NCBI GenBank assembly: GCA_964474655.1
Contig: CAYYTU010000034.1
Coordinates: 1 to 32,294 of the forward strand
Reading direction: 5' to 3'
DNA length: 32,294 nucleotides
Origin: CAYYTU01 sp964474655
Lineage (GTDB): Bacteria; Chloroflexota; Anaerolineae; B4-G1
The position numbers were made by a program, and so were the translations under genes. Under the pieces are notes generated by a model. That model did no database searches and had not been told where the DNA came from. It saw nothing but the letters and a program-made list of their open reading frames with translations. Of the stretch, positions 22,033 through 30,193 are shown one piece after another; position 1 is the stretch's first letter, and each line of letters opens with the position of its first letter.

Positions 22033-23196
22033 CTACTCCTCATCCTCAGAATCCCCTTCCAATGCCAGGTCGACGAGCTCCATAATGTCCAACACCTGCA
22101 GCTGGTCGTCCAGGCCCTGCACCTTAACCGCATCCTCCAATGTCAGCAGGCAGAAAGGACAGGCCACGGCCAAGACCTCGGCTCCCGTCTCGGCGGCCTC
22201 CTGCACACGCTGGAACGCCAGCCGTTCTTCCAGGTTCGTCCCCTCGACCCACATACGGCCGCCGCCGCCCTCGCAGCAGAGGCTACGCTCGCGGTTGCGA
22301 TCCATCTCTACCAGCTCGACGCCGGGGATCGCCTCGATGACCGCACGAGGCTCGTCGTAGATCTGGTTCTGCTTCCCCAGGAAGCAAGGATCGTGATATG
22401 TGACCTTTTTATCGACTTGGCCTGGGAACGACAACACGCCATCCTCAAGCATCTGCGCCAGCAGCTGTGTATAATGGAGGATCTCCATCTCATCAAGGCC
22501 ATACTCGTTCTTGAAGGTATTGTAGCAATGGGGCGACGTGGTGACGATCTCCTGAGCGCCGACGCCGCGGAAGAGCTCGCCGTTCTCCTCGACCAACATC
22601 TCGAACAACCCTACCTCGCCCATCCGACGCACCTCGTTGCCACAACACGTCTCGTCGGTGCCCAACGTGCCGACATCGATATCGGCCTTTTCGAAGACCC
22701 TCATCAGAGCCCGCGCCACCGGCTGGATGCGCCGATCGTAGGATGGGATGCAACCGACGAAGTAGAGCATCTCGCACCCCTCCTGAGCGGCCTCCTTGGC
22801 TTGCTCCAGGCTCGGCTCCACGCCATCGGCCCAGGTCTCGCGATCGGCCCGCGCCATCCCGCTGGGATTCCCCTGACGGAAGATACCCATCAGCGCCGTG
22901 CCCACCGTCTCCGGGACGCGACCACTCTCCACGAGCTCGCCGCGCAGGCTGATGACCAGCTCGGCCGGCTGGACGTCCTTGGGACATCGCTCGACGCACG
23001 TAAAGCAAGCGGTACAATCCCACAACTCCTCGTGCGCCTCCACGTCGACGTCAGGCTCGACCAGCATATCATAGATCAAACGACGGATGTTCAGCGTCGT
23101 CTTACGCGCGACCGGACACCCGCCGGTGCACTTACCACATTGAATGCAGCCGAAGAGCTCCAACTGCTCGGCCATTTTCTCCGTCTTCAATGCCAT
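22033..23196 (-). CDS. hdrD: HdrD-like fused HdrC/HdrB iron-sulfur protein
   Basis: The 387-residue protein joins an HdrC-like ferredoxin domain (Cys17, 20, 23, 27 and Cys61, 64, 67, 71) to two CCG domains. The first CCG domain shows YFVGC, DETCCGNE and SPHCYNTF; the second shows YHDPCFLGK, SLCCEGGGGRMW and ACPFCLL. CCG domains hold noncubane [4Fe-4S] clusters that reduce disulfides or act as electron relays. In HdrD this reduces heterodisulfide, but bacteria without coenzyme M use such proteins for other partners. Start: ATG 23196 has GAGGAG 6 bases upstream; GTG 23214 lies upstream of that site. It sits between the two halves of the split HdrA pair, 19 bases after the first. Confidence 0.9.
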   Translation of the reverse strand: MALKTEKMAEQLELFGCIQCGKCTGGCPVARKTTLNIRRLIYDMLVEPDVDVEAHEELWDCTACFTCVERCPKDVQPAELVISLRGELVESGRVPETVGTALMGIFRQGNPSGMARADRETWADGVEPSLEQAKEAAQEGCEMLYFVGCIPSYDRRIQPVARALMRVFEKADIDVGTLGTDETCCGNEVRRMGEVGLFEMLVEENGELFRGVGAQEIVTTSPHCYNTFKNEYGLDEMEILHYTQLLAQMLEDGVLSFPGQVDKKVTYHDPCFLGKQNQIYDEPRAVIEAIPGVELVEMDRNRERSLCCEGGGGRMWVEGTNLEERLAFQRVQEAAETGAEVLAVACPFCLLTLEDAVKVQGLDDQLQVLDIMELVDLALEGDSEDEE

Positions 23197-23215
23197 TTCA
23201 TTCTCCTCTACCACC

Positions 23216-24574
23216 TTAAGCAGGTACAGCCTCTCTCGCCTGAACCAGTACTCTCAGCGCCGAAGAAGCCGCTGCCTTCGCCTGAGCAACCGTGTCCGGA
23301 ATATCCTTGGGGCTCTGGCAACACCCGGCCACAAAGATGTCAGCCCTACTCGTGTCGACCGGGCGCAGCTTGGCGTCCGCCTCGCGGAAGAAACCATCCG
23401 GCGAACGCTCTAGCTCCAACAACGTCGCCACGTCTTCAATATCGATCTGGGGGACGATGGCCGTCGCCAGCACCACCAGATCGGCCTCGACCTCGACGGG
23501 CCGGCCCAGCGTGGTATCCTCGGCCAACACAACCAACTTATCGCCGTCCCGATAGATCTCAGAAGGCTCACCACGCCGATACGTCACCCGCTCGTGTTTG
23601 ACACGATCGTAAAACTCCTCATAGCCCTTGCCAAAGGCTCGCACATCCATATAAAAGACCGTGATATTGGCATCGGGGATCTTATCGCGCATCAGATGGG
23701 CGTGCTTGGCCGTGTACATACAACAGACGCGCGAACAATACGGCACGCCGGTATGCGGATCGCGGGATCCGACGCATTTGATGAACACGACGTCTTCTGG
23801 CTCCCGATCGCTCATCACGATGTTGCCACGCCGATCTTTCTCCGGGATGCGAATCTTGCCCTTGGTGGGACCGGACGCGTCAGACATACGCTCGAACTCA
23901 ATCCCCGTCATCACCTCCGGATAGACGTCGTAGCCATATTCCGGCTTCGTGGCCGGGTCGATCATGTCGAAGCCCGTGGCGACGATGATGGTGCTGACGG
24001 CGAGATCGACGAACTCCTCCGTCTGCTCGAAGTCGATCGCATCGGCCGGGCAGGCGTCCTTGCAGAGGAACGTATTTCCACACGTCCCGCGCGTCAGATA
24101 CAGACAGGCTTCGGGATCGATGGTATACTTGAGCGGCACCGCCTGCGGGAAAGGCACGTAGATCGACGAGCGTCGGGCGATTCCTTCGTCGAAGTCGCTG
24201 ATGATGCGCCCCTTCATCCGGCACGCCTCCGCGCAGTCACCGCAGCCCTTGCATTTGTCGATGTCCACGTAGCGCGGCTTCTTTCGCACCCGCACGTGGA
24301 AACCATCGCCGTCTCGCTCCACCGACTCAACCTCGGAGTAGGTCATCAGCTCGATGTTGGGATGCTGGCCCGCGTCCACCATCTTCGGCGTCAGAATACA
24401 CGACGAACAATCCAAGGTCGGGAACGTCTTATCCAGCTGAGCCATACGTCCGCCGATGGAGGGCTCCCGTTCGACCAAATAGACGGGAAAGCCAGCATCA
24501 GCGATATCAAGCGCGGCCTGGATACCGGCTATGCCTCCTCCGATGATTAAAGCTGCTGGTTTATGTATATTCAT
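23216..24574 (-). CDS. hdrA: HdrA-like flavoprotein, internal-ferredoxin type (QmoA-like)
   Basis: A 452-residue flavoprotein beginning directly with the dinucleotide motif ALIIGGGIAGIQAA. The DCSSCILTPKMVD loop (Cys56, Cys59) matches HdrA. A ferredoxin insertion follows with Cys108/111/114/118 and a second, irregular set Cys157/165/171/175 (spacing 7, 5, 3) instead of the regular cubane. Then come CVGSRD, CSRVCCMYTAKH and the GCCQSPKDIPDT end. It has neither the N-terminal cluster domain nor C-terminal ferredoxin. This is the QmoA-like half; the 567-residue protein is the matching second half. The ATG overlaps the stop of the nucleotidyltransferase-HEPN gene (ATGA). Confidence 0.9.
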   Translation of the reverse strand: MNIHKPAALIIGGGIAGIQAALDIADAGFPVYLVEREPSIGGRMAQLDKTFPTLDCSSCILTPKMVDAGQHPNIELMTYSEVESVERDGDGFHVRVRKKPRYVDIDKCKGCGDCAEACRMKGRIISDFDEGIARRSSIYVPFPQAVPLKYTIDPEACLYLTRGTCGNTFLCKDACPADAIDFEQTEEFVDLAVSTIIVATGFDMIDPATKPEYGYDVYPEVMTGIEFERMSDASGPTKGKIRIPEKDRRGNIVMSDREPEDVVFIKCVGSRDPHTGVPYCSRVCCMYTAKHAHLMRDKIPDANITVFYMDVRAFGKGYEEFYDRVKHERVTYRRGEPSEIYRDGDKLVVLAEDTTLGRPVEVEADLVVLATAIVPQIDIEDVATLLELERSPDGFFREADAKLRPVDTSRADIFVAGCCQSPKDIPDTVAQAKAAASSALRVLVQAREAVPA

Positions 24575-25503
24575 TCTTTGTCTCTCTCAATCCACCAACG
24601 CACAAACGCTTGCCCAGTCCGGAGACTTCTTCGGGCCAAATCTACCGCTCGCTTGGCGTCATCGGCATCATACCGCTCACTAGGCCAAATCACACGTTCT
24701 TGCACCTCTATCGGATATCGGCTGCGAACAGCAGCTGGCTCCAACTCCTCGGCCGCTCGCGCTAATCTCTCCAATCGCTCGTGCCAATCTTCATCCCGCA
24801 GTACAGAGAGCGATTCCAGCAGGAGCGACGACAGGTAATGGGTGCGCTCCATACGCCCCATACAAGCCAGCACCGCCTTGACACTCTTCTCCACCGCCTG
24901 TTGGCTATGCGTGACGCTTCGCTCATACAGCCTCGACTCAAGAAGCACATCCGCTGCCTCAAGATCACGCTGACCGTCGTCAAGCCAGCGCTGAGCCCAC
25001 GTGACATTATCATCGGGTGAAAGCGGGACTCGTTGACGATAGGGCACTGGAAACTGCCATCCTCCGGTCTCTGTGCGTCGGATGTCACTTCCCTCCACTT
25101 CTCTCCGAGTCCGTTCCAGCAGATCTGCAATCCCGTCCGCATCGTACAACACCACACCGTCAAAAGCCACATCCAGGTAGAAGGGATAATGAGCCTTTAA
25201 GCCCCATCGCAGATCCTTTTCATCAGTAACAGCCAGATCGATACGCGCGGCTTCGCTTCCCAACGCTCTCCGCAAGGTGATCAAAACCTCATCCTGCTCT
25301 TTACGAGTCATTCCTTCGCGCTCTACAACCACAAGTATATCCACATCTTGATGGCTCTCTCGCCGAGCCAGGGAGCCAAACAGGATAATACCTAGAATCT
25401 CCTCACGGGTTCGCCGAAGTCGTTCGCAGATTCGGTCAAGCTGAGAATCTTCGTCGTCAGCTATATCAGTGTCGGACAAAGCTAATCGTTCGCTAAATCC
25501 CAT
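24571..25503 (-). CDS. Nucleotidyltransferase-HEPN fusion protein (MNT/HEPN type)
   Basis: Residues 1-150 form a minimal nucleotidyltransferase with GSLARRESHQDVDILVV, which has the Gly-Ser and Asp-x-Asp metal-binding signature, and a further DLAV strand. Residues 160-310 form a helical HEPN domain, with WLDDGQRDLEAADVLLE, the conserved HSQQAVEKSVKAVL helix and a late tryptophan. In separate-gene MNT/HEPN systems HEPN is an RNase toxin and MNT neutralises it by AMPylation; here both are one chain. A typical RNase Rx4-6H motif is not obvious, so toxicity is unproven. It is 20 bases after the 1020-residue HdrA gene and overlaps the next hdrA by four bases, so it is inside the Hdr operon. An accessory-enzyme-regulating role is possible. 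Confidence 0.8.
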   Translation of the reverse strand: MGFSERLALSDTDIADDEDSQLDRICERLRRTREEILGIILFGSLARRESHQDVDILVVVEREGMTRKEQDEVLITLRRALGSEAARIDLAVTDEKDLRWGLKAHYPFYLDVAFDGVVLYDADGIADLLERTRREVEGSDIRRTETGGWQFPVPYRQRVPLSPDDNVTWAQRWLDDGQRDLEAADVLLESRLYERSVTHSQQAVEKSVKAVLACMGRMERTHYLSSLLLESLSVLRDEDWHERLERLARAAEELEPAAVRSRYPIEVQERVIWPSERYDADDAKRAVDLARRSLRTGQAFVRWWIERDKE

Positions 25504-25523
25504 TATCTCGCATTACTTGCTTA

Positions 25524-28500
25524 TCAAACGGCTTCCAGCATTCGGTAGACGCTCGGCACCTCGACGCCCTGCCGCCGCGTCGCCTTGTTGGGACAGGCGA
25601 CGATGCAGGCGCCGCAGCCCTGGCACAAGACGTCGATCACCTCGGCGGTGTGCGCTCCCGGCTCCAGCACGCGGGCATCGTAGGGACAGACCTCGACGCA
25701 TTGACCGCACGCGGTGCAAAGACGCTCACTGACCCGCACGGCCGGCACCGGCGCCTCCAGCGTCTGCTGCTTCAGCAGCGCCGCCGCCCGCATCGCCGCC
25801 CCCTGGGCCTGCAAGATAGCCTCGTCGGAGAAGCGGGGCGAATGGGCCAGCCCACACATAAAGATGCCGCGCTTGGTGAAATCCAGGGGCCGCATCTTGG
25901 GATACTCCTCCTGGAAGAACCCACTCTTATCCAGCGGTACGTCCAGCATACGGGCCAGATCAGATACATCGTTCGGCTCGATGCCAGTGCTCAACACCAA
26001 CATCCCGGCTCCGAGCTCCAGCTCCTCGCCGGTGACAGGCTCCTGCAATCGAACCGTCAGGCCGCCATCGCCAGCTGTGACCTGCGGCTTGTCCGGCAGC
26101 TCGTAGCGCAAAAACGCCACGCCCTTGTCCCGGGCCTCGCGGTAGTAGTCCTCGCGGAAGCCGTAGGTCCGCATCTCGCGGTACAACACGAAGACGCGCG
26201 CCTCGGGATGCTGCTCCTTGATCCGGAGCGCGTTGGTGACGGCCTTGGTGCAGCAGACGCGGCTACAGTAAGGCCGCTCCGGCTCTCGCGAGCCGACGCA
26301 CTGGATCATCACCACGTCCGAGGGGACTTCCTCGCCCGCATCGAGCACCTTCTCCAGTTCGCGCTGAGTGACCACCCGGTCATCGTCGCCGTAGAGATAC
26401 TCCGTCGGCGTGACCTCGTGTCCGCCGGTGGCGACGACAATCGCGCCAGCGGTGCGCGTTTCCGGTTCCGCGGCCTCGGCCGCTTCACCACCGGATGATC
26501 GAAGCGTCACCTCGAAGTTGCCGACGTATCCGTCAACATCCTCTACCTCGGTGTCGAAAAACACCGTGATGCGTGGATGGCCCGTCACATCCTCAATCAG
26601 GCCGTCCAGGAAGGCCACCGGATCCTCGCCGGTTAGCGTGTAGCGTAGGCTTCGCAGCTGACCGCCCAGCTCGTCGGAGCGCTCCACCAGATCGACCTCG
26701 TGCCCCATCTCGGCCAGCTGGAGCGCGGCCGTCATCCCGGCCACACCGCCGCCGATCACCAGCGCACGCTGCGAGAGCTCGCGGCCCTCAAAATGCACCG
26801 CTTGCTCCAGGCGAACGCTGGAAACGCCCATCTCGACCAGCTCCCGCGCCTTGGTCGTAGCGATCCAGCCGTTGCCATCCCCTGCATGGACCCAGGCCAC
26901 CTCGCCGCGCAGGTTGACCCGTTCCAGCAGTCTCGGGTTCAGACCGACCTCGCGCATCATCTGCTCGAAGCTGGATTGATAAAGGCGGGCCGGGCAACCG
27001 GCGATCACCACGCGGTTAAGATCGTGCTCCTCAATGGACTCGGCAATCAGCTCGCGACCGCTCGCCAGGCAAGCGTTGTCCATCACCTGCACGGCCGCCA
27101 CGTCGCGCATCCCCTCGGCCTGCTCGGCCAGGGCGTGCAGATCGACCACCGAGCCAATCTCGCCGCGGCAATCGCAGAGGAAGACGCCCACGCGCGGCCA
27201 CTCCAGGCTGACGTCACGCTCCTCCTGCGCCGAGGAACGGGGAACTTCCACCGCGTCCCTCTCCACAAAACGAGCCGCACTGGCCGCTACCGCCGAGGCC
27301 TCGACCACCGTCTCGGGGATATCCTTCGGCTCGCGGAAGGCGCCGCTCACCAGAATCCCCGGCTGCGAGCTATCGCCGGGGTGGAACGTATCGGTCACGG
27401 AGAAGCCGTAACGATTGAGCTCAACGCCCAGTCCCTCGCCCAGCTCCTGGAACCCCTGCGGCGGCTCAAACCCGACCGAGAGCACCACCATATCGAAGTC
27501 CTCTTCCCGGACGGTCCCATCGTCATCGACGAAATTGAGCGCCAAATCGCCCGTCTGCTTGTATTCGTGAATCGAAGAAACCATCGCACGACGATAATGA
27601 ACCCCCGGCGTCGCCTCGACCTGGTCGAAGTACTCGTCGAAGTCCTTGCCGTGCGCCCGAATATCCATAAAGAAGACCGTCACGTCCAGATCGGGAGCGA
27701 GCTCCTTGGCGACCTGTACCTGCTTGGCCGTGTACATACAGCAGACCGAGGAGCAATAGCCGCGGTCGATGGAAGGATCGCGCGAACCGACGCACTGGAT
27801 GAAGGCGATACGGCGGGGCGACTCGCCATCGGAAGGCCGTACGATCTCGGCCCCGGTGGAGCCGGAGATGCTGACCATTCGCTCGAACTGAATGCTAGAG
27901 AGGACGTTGTCGTAATACCCAAAGCCGTACTCGCCCTTGATGCTGGCGTCGAAGGGTTCATAGCCGGGGCTCATCACCACCGCCCCCACGTTGACCTGGG
28001 TCTGGCGTTCTTCCATCCCCAGATCGATGGCGTCGGTGGGGCAGACCGGGACGCACTCGCCGCAGCGGGTGCAGTAGTCCATATCGATGACGTAAGTTGG
28101 TGGGATCGCCCGTATCGGCGGCTGATAGATCGCCTTCTGTTTGTCGATGTCGCCCTCGTATTGGTGAGGCCGCTCAATGGGGCAGACCTCGGCGCAGCGA
28201 CCGCAGTTGGTGCACAGCTCAATGTCCACGTAGCGTGGCTTGCGGCGCACGGTGACGGTGAAATCGCCGGGTTCGCCCTCGACGTCCACCACCTCGGCGT
28301 AAGGGAGAATCTCGATGTTGCGATGCAGATCACACTCGATGGTGGGGCAATAGGCCGCCCGGCCTGGCAACATCAGACAGATGCCACAGGAATCCGTGGG
28401 AAAGGTCCGATCCAACAAATGCATCGAGCCGCCAATGCCCGGCGCACTGTCCAACAGATGGGCCTTGTATCCGGCCTCGGCCAAGAGCAGCGCCGATTGC

Positions 28501-28586
28501 ATCCCGCCGATACCCGCGCCGACGATCAGGACGGCATCGCTACGCTCAGCACGTTCGGTTTTAGGAGAAACGTTATTGTGGCTCAT
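25524..28586 (-). CDS. hdrA: Double HdrA: internal-ferredoxin and C-terminal-ferredoxin flavin modules fused
   Basis: This 1020-residue protein holds two HdrA modules end to end. Module 1 (about 1-445) starts with VLIVGAGIGGMQSA and has ligands in DSCGIC, two regular cubanes at Cys125-135 and Cys172-182, and CSSVCCMYTAKQ near 278-289. Module 2 (about 466-1020) starts with an HdrA N-terminal domain (CDC at 471-473, NAC near 506, GCPAR near 531), then a second FAD motif VIGGGVAGMTA near 610, CSRVCCTKAV, and two C-terminal cubanes (CTACGQCVEVCPYD, CQGCGACIVACPNK). The REQCSW cysteine of relatives reads GEVAW here. ATG 28586 has GAGGA close upstream. It follows hdrB by 18 bases, so HdrCB is its likely partner. 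Confidence 0.93.
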   Translation of the reverse strand: MSHNNVSPKTERAERSDAVLIVGAGIGGMQSALLLAEAGYKAHLLDSAPGIGGSMHLLDRTFPTDSCGICLMLPGRAAYCPTIECDLHRNIEILPYAEVVDVEGEPGDFTVTVRRKPRYVDIELCTNCGRCAEVCPIERPHQYEGDIDKQKAIYQPPIRAIPPTYVIDMDYCTRCGECVPVCPTDAIDLGMEERQTQVNVGAVVMSPGYEPFDASIKGEYGFGYYDNVLSSIQFERMVSISGSTGAEIVRPSDGESPRRIAFIQCVGSRDPSIDRGYCSSVCCMYTAKQVQVAKELAPDLDVTVFFMDIRAHGKDFDEYFDQVEATPGVHYRRAMVSSIHEYKQTGDLALNFVDDDGTVREEDFDMVVLSVGFEPPQGFQELGEGLGVELNRYGFSVTDTFHPGDSSQPGILVSGAFREPKDIPETVVEASAVAASAARFVERDAVEVPRSSAQEERDVSLEWPRVGVFLCDCRGEIGSVVDLHALAEQAEGMRDVAAVQVMDNACLASGRELIAESIEEHDLNRVVIAGCPARLYQSSFEQMMREVGLNPRLLERVNLRGEVAWVHAGDGNGWIATTKARELVEMGVSSVRLEQAVHFEGRELSQRALVIGGGVAGMTAALQLAEMGHEVDLVERSDELGGQLRSLRYTLTGEDPVAFLDGLIEDVTGHPRITVFFDTEVEDVDGYVGNFEVTLRSSGGEAAEAAEPETRTAGAIVVATGGHEVTPTEYLYGDDDRVVTQRELEKVLDAGEEVPSDVVMIQCVGSREPERPYCSRVCCTKAVTNALRIKEQHPEARVFVLYREMRTYGFREDYYREARDKGVAFLRYELPDKPQVTAGDGGLTVRLQEPVTGEELELGAGMLVLSTGIEPNDVSDLARMLDVPLDKSGFFQEEYPKMRPLDFTKRGIFMCGLAHSPRFSDEAILQAQGAAMRAAALLKQQTLEAPVPAVRVSERLCTACGQCVEVCPYDARVLEPGAHTAEVIDVLCQGCGACIVACPNKATRRQGVEVPSVYRMLEAV

Positions 28587-28604
28587 ATATCCTCTACACT
28601 CTAG

Positions 28605-29456
28605 CTACTCGAGAAACCCGCGCTCCCGAAGCAACGGTCGGGGATCGGTCGTGTGTTTGCTCAACCACTTGTTCGAGCCAGGCAAGCCCAGCGCCAGCGC
28701 CATCAACTCGGTCAAATAGAGAATGGGGACCTCTCGGCTGGCCGCTTGCCGGGTGTCCAGATTGATCTGGCACATGCCACACACCGACAAAATGCAATCC
28801 GCGCCTGCCTCAATGGCCCCCTCGACGATCTTGGTCGATAGCACCTTCACCACGTCACCGCGCGAAAGCGTCATGCTGGCCCCACAGCAATCTACCTTGT
28901 AGGACCAGTCGATTGGTTCAGCACCCATCGCCGCCACCAGCCGATCCATCGTGGTGGGATGCTCGGGGTCATCCCAACCGGTCAGCTCCGGCGGTCGCAC
29001 CAGGACGCAGCCGTAGTAAGACGCTACCTTCAGGCCCTCCAGGGGTTGAACTAACTTCTCCTTGAGCGCCTCCTCGTCCAGATCGTTCGTCAGCACCTCC
29101 AAGAAGTGACGCGGGCGCGAGTTCCCTTCGTAATGGAAATCCAAGATCCGCTCCATCTTCTGGCGCCAAGCCTCGTCTTCGCGCATCTTGAGATCAGCGT
29201 CGCGGCAATGCTGGTAGCAGGCCGGGCAGGGGATGATCATATCCAGCCCCGATTCCTGCGCCAGCGCCACGTTGCGTCCCGGCAACGCCAGGGCGAGCTC
29301 ATGATCAAGACTGTGCGCCGATGAAGCGCCGCAGCAGTTCCAATCCTCCAGCTCCTCCAGCTCGATGTCCAGCGCCTCGCAAACCACCTCGATGGAGAGT
29401 CCGAACTCGACGGCTGTCGTCTCGGATGTGCATCCGGGATAATACGTGTACCTCAT
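28605..29456 (-). CDS. hdrB: Heterodisulfide reductase subunit B-like protein
   Basis: The 283-residue protein has two complete CCG domains. The first contains YYPGC, WNCCGASS and PCPACYQHC; the second contains YYGCVLVR, VDCCGASMTL and SVCGMCQINLD. Each set provides ligands of an unusual noncubane [4Fe-4S] cluster. In methanogens HdrB cleaves CoM-S-S-CoB. In acetogens and sulfate reducers HdrB homologues pass electrons to other acceptors, so the substrate here is open. It overlaps hdrC by four bases (ATGA) and is followed by the double HdrA after 18 bases, forming the classical HdrCBA trio. Confidence 0.93.
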   Translation of the reverse strand: MRYTYYPGCTSETTAVEFGLSIEVVCEALDIELEELEDWNCCGASSAHSLDHELALALPGRNVALAQESGLDMIIPCPACYQHCRDADLKMREDEAWRQKMERILDFHYEGNSRPRHFLEVLTNDLDEEALKEKLVQPLEGLKVASYYGCVLVRPPELTGWDDPEHPTTMDRLVAAMGAEPIDWSYKVDCCGASMTLSRGDVVKVLSTKIVEGAIEAGADCILSVCGMCQINLDTRQAASREVPILYLTELMALALGLPGSNKWLSKHTTDPRPLLRERGFLE

Positions 29457-30040
29457 TGGTCCACCTCCGACTTCGCCGCCTCGGCCTCTTCGTAGAGAGC
29501 CTTGATCTCCTCCAGGCCCTTAATCCGATCCGGCAAGAAAGAGAGTTTGCCGTTGAGTAGAAGATCGCGCCCCAACTTCATATCGTCAAGCAACCCGTGG
29601 AAAAAAGCCGGATACTCCTTCACCAAGCAGCGAGTCTTGAACTCCATCAGCATCGTAACCTCATGTAACCGCCCCCACATCTTAATGCTATCGAGGAACG
29701 ACCGATGCAGCGAATAGATCGCTGTCTCTGGCTCATACTCTTCATCTAGCGCCATCTCGCGCAACACATCCATCGCCGGCGCCAACCGGATATCATTCGG
29801 ACAGCGCGTGCCACATGCCTCACAGCCAATGCACATCCAGATGGCCTTGCTACCCAGCACCTTGTCCTTCTGTCCCAGCTGGATCATACGCAGCAGCTGA
29901 GCCGGCTTGTAGTCCATCAGATAAGCCGTTGGGCAGCCGGCGGTACATTTCTGACAATAGAAACAACTATGGATCACCTCGCCACTGCGTTCTTGGACAA
30001 TATCGCCAAAAGCGAGGTCAGTCCCTACCGCGATGGTCAT
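29453..30040 (-). CDS. hdrC: Heterodisulfide reductase subunit C-like protein
   Basis: This 195-residue protein carries two cubane motifs, Cys26/29/32/36 (CFYCQKCTAGCP) and Cys70/73/76/80 (CIGCEACGTRCP), followed by a helical C-terminal part. It links HdrA to HdrB electrically. I chose the ATG at 30040, preceded by GGAGG at 5 bases; the ATG four codons earlier has only a weak site. It is the first gene after the promoter at 30105-30133 and therefore heads the long Hdr-Frd-Met operon. Confidence 0.92.
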   Translation of the reverse strand: MTIAVGTDLAFGDIVQERSGEVIHSCFYCQKCTAGCPTAYLMDYKPAQLLRMIQLGQKDKVLGSKAIWMCIGCEACGTRCPNDIRLAPAMDVLREMALDEEYEPETAIYSLHRSFLDSIKMWGRLHEVTMLMEFKTRCLVKEYPAFFHGLLDDMKLGRDLLLNGKLSFLPDRIKGLEEIKALYEEAEAAKSEVDQ

Positions 30041-30104
30041 CGCTTCCTCCATACCCTTTCACGTTTTATGCGAGCTGCTTATGCCAATTCGCTAGCCCAG
30101 CGCC

Positions 30105-30133
30105 ATGATAACATTCCCCTCACAACACGACAA
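30105..30133 (-). promoter_or_regulatory. Candidate promoter of the Hdr-Frd-Met operon
   Basis: The minus strand has TTGTCG (30133-30128), 17 bases, then TATCAT (30110-30105) preceded by TGT, an extended -10 element. The predicted start near 30098 gives a leader of about 58 bases to hdrC. The 153-base gap from 30041 to 30193 holds nothing else I can identify. Confidence 0.55.
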
Positions 30134-30193
30134 CAGAGGAATGCAACAGCCGGCGGGGATAAATGTAAGCCATCCAACGCATATCCCGCAACG

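Noticed and set aside
20339..22360. 673-residue open frame on the plus strand
   Set aside because: Antisense to the HdrA and HdrD genes, with no protein family features.
20288..24574. Split HdrA genes as a broken copy of the fused HdrA
   Set aside because: A complete HdrD-like gene lies between them, HdrD and MvhD have clear ribosome sites, and module boundaries match intact protein domains, so they look like functional separate subunits.
24571..25503. Classical two-gene MNT/HEPN toxin-antitoxin pair
   Set aside because: There is one continuous reading frame carrying both domains, and no clear RNase motif in the HEPN part.
26700..28604. 634-residue open frame on the plus strand
   Set aside because: Antisense to the double HdrA, whose motifs in the other strand are unmistakable.
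20288..30040. True heterodisulfide (CoM-S-S-CoB) reductase of a methanogen
   Set aside because: MetVF, Uma2 and the sigma-70-type promoters indicate a bacterium, and no coenzyme M or methyl-CoM reductase genes are present; Hdr names here describe homology only.
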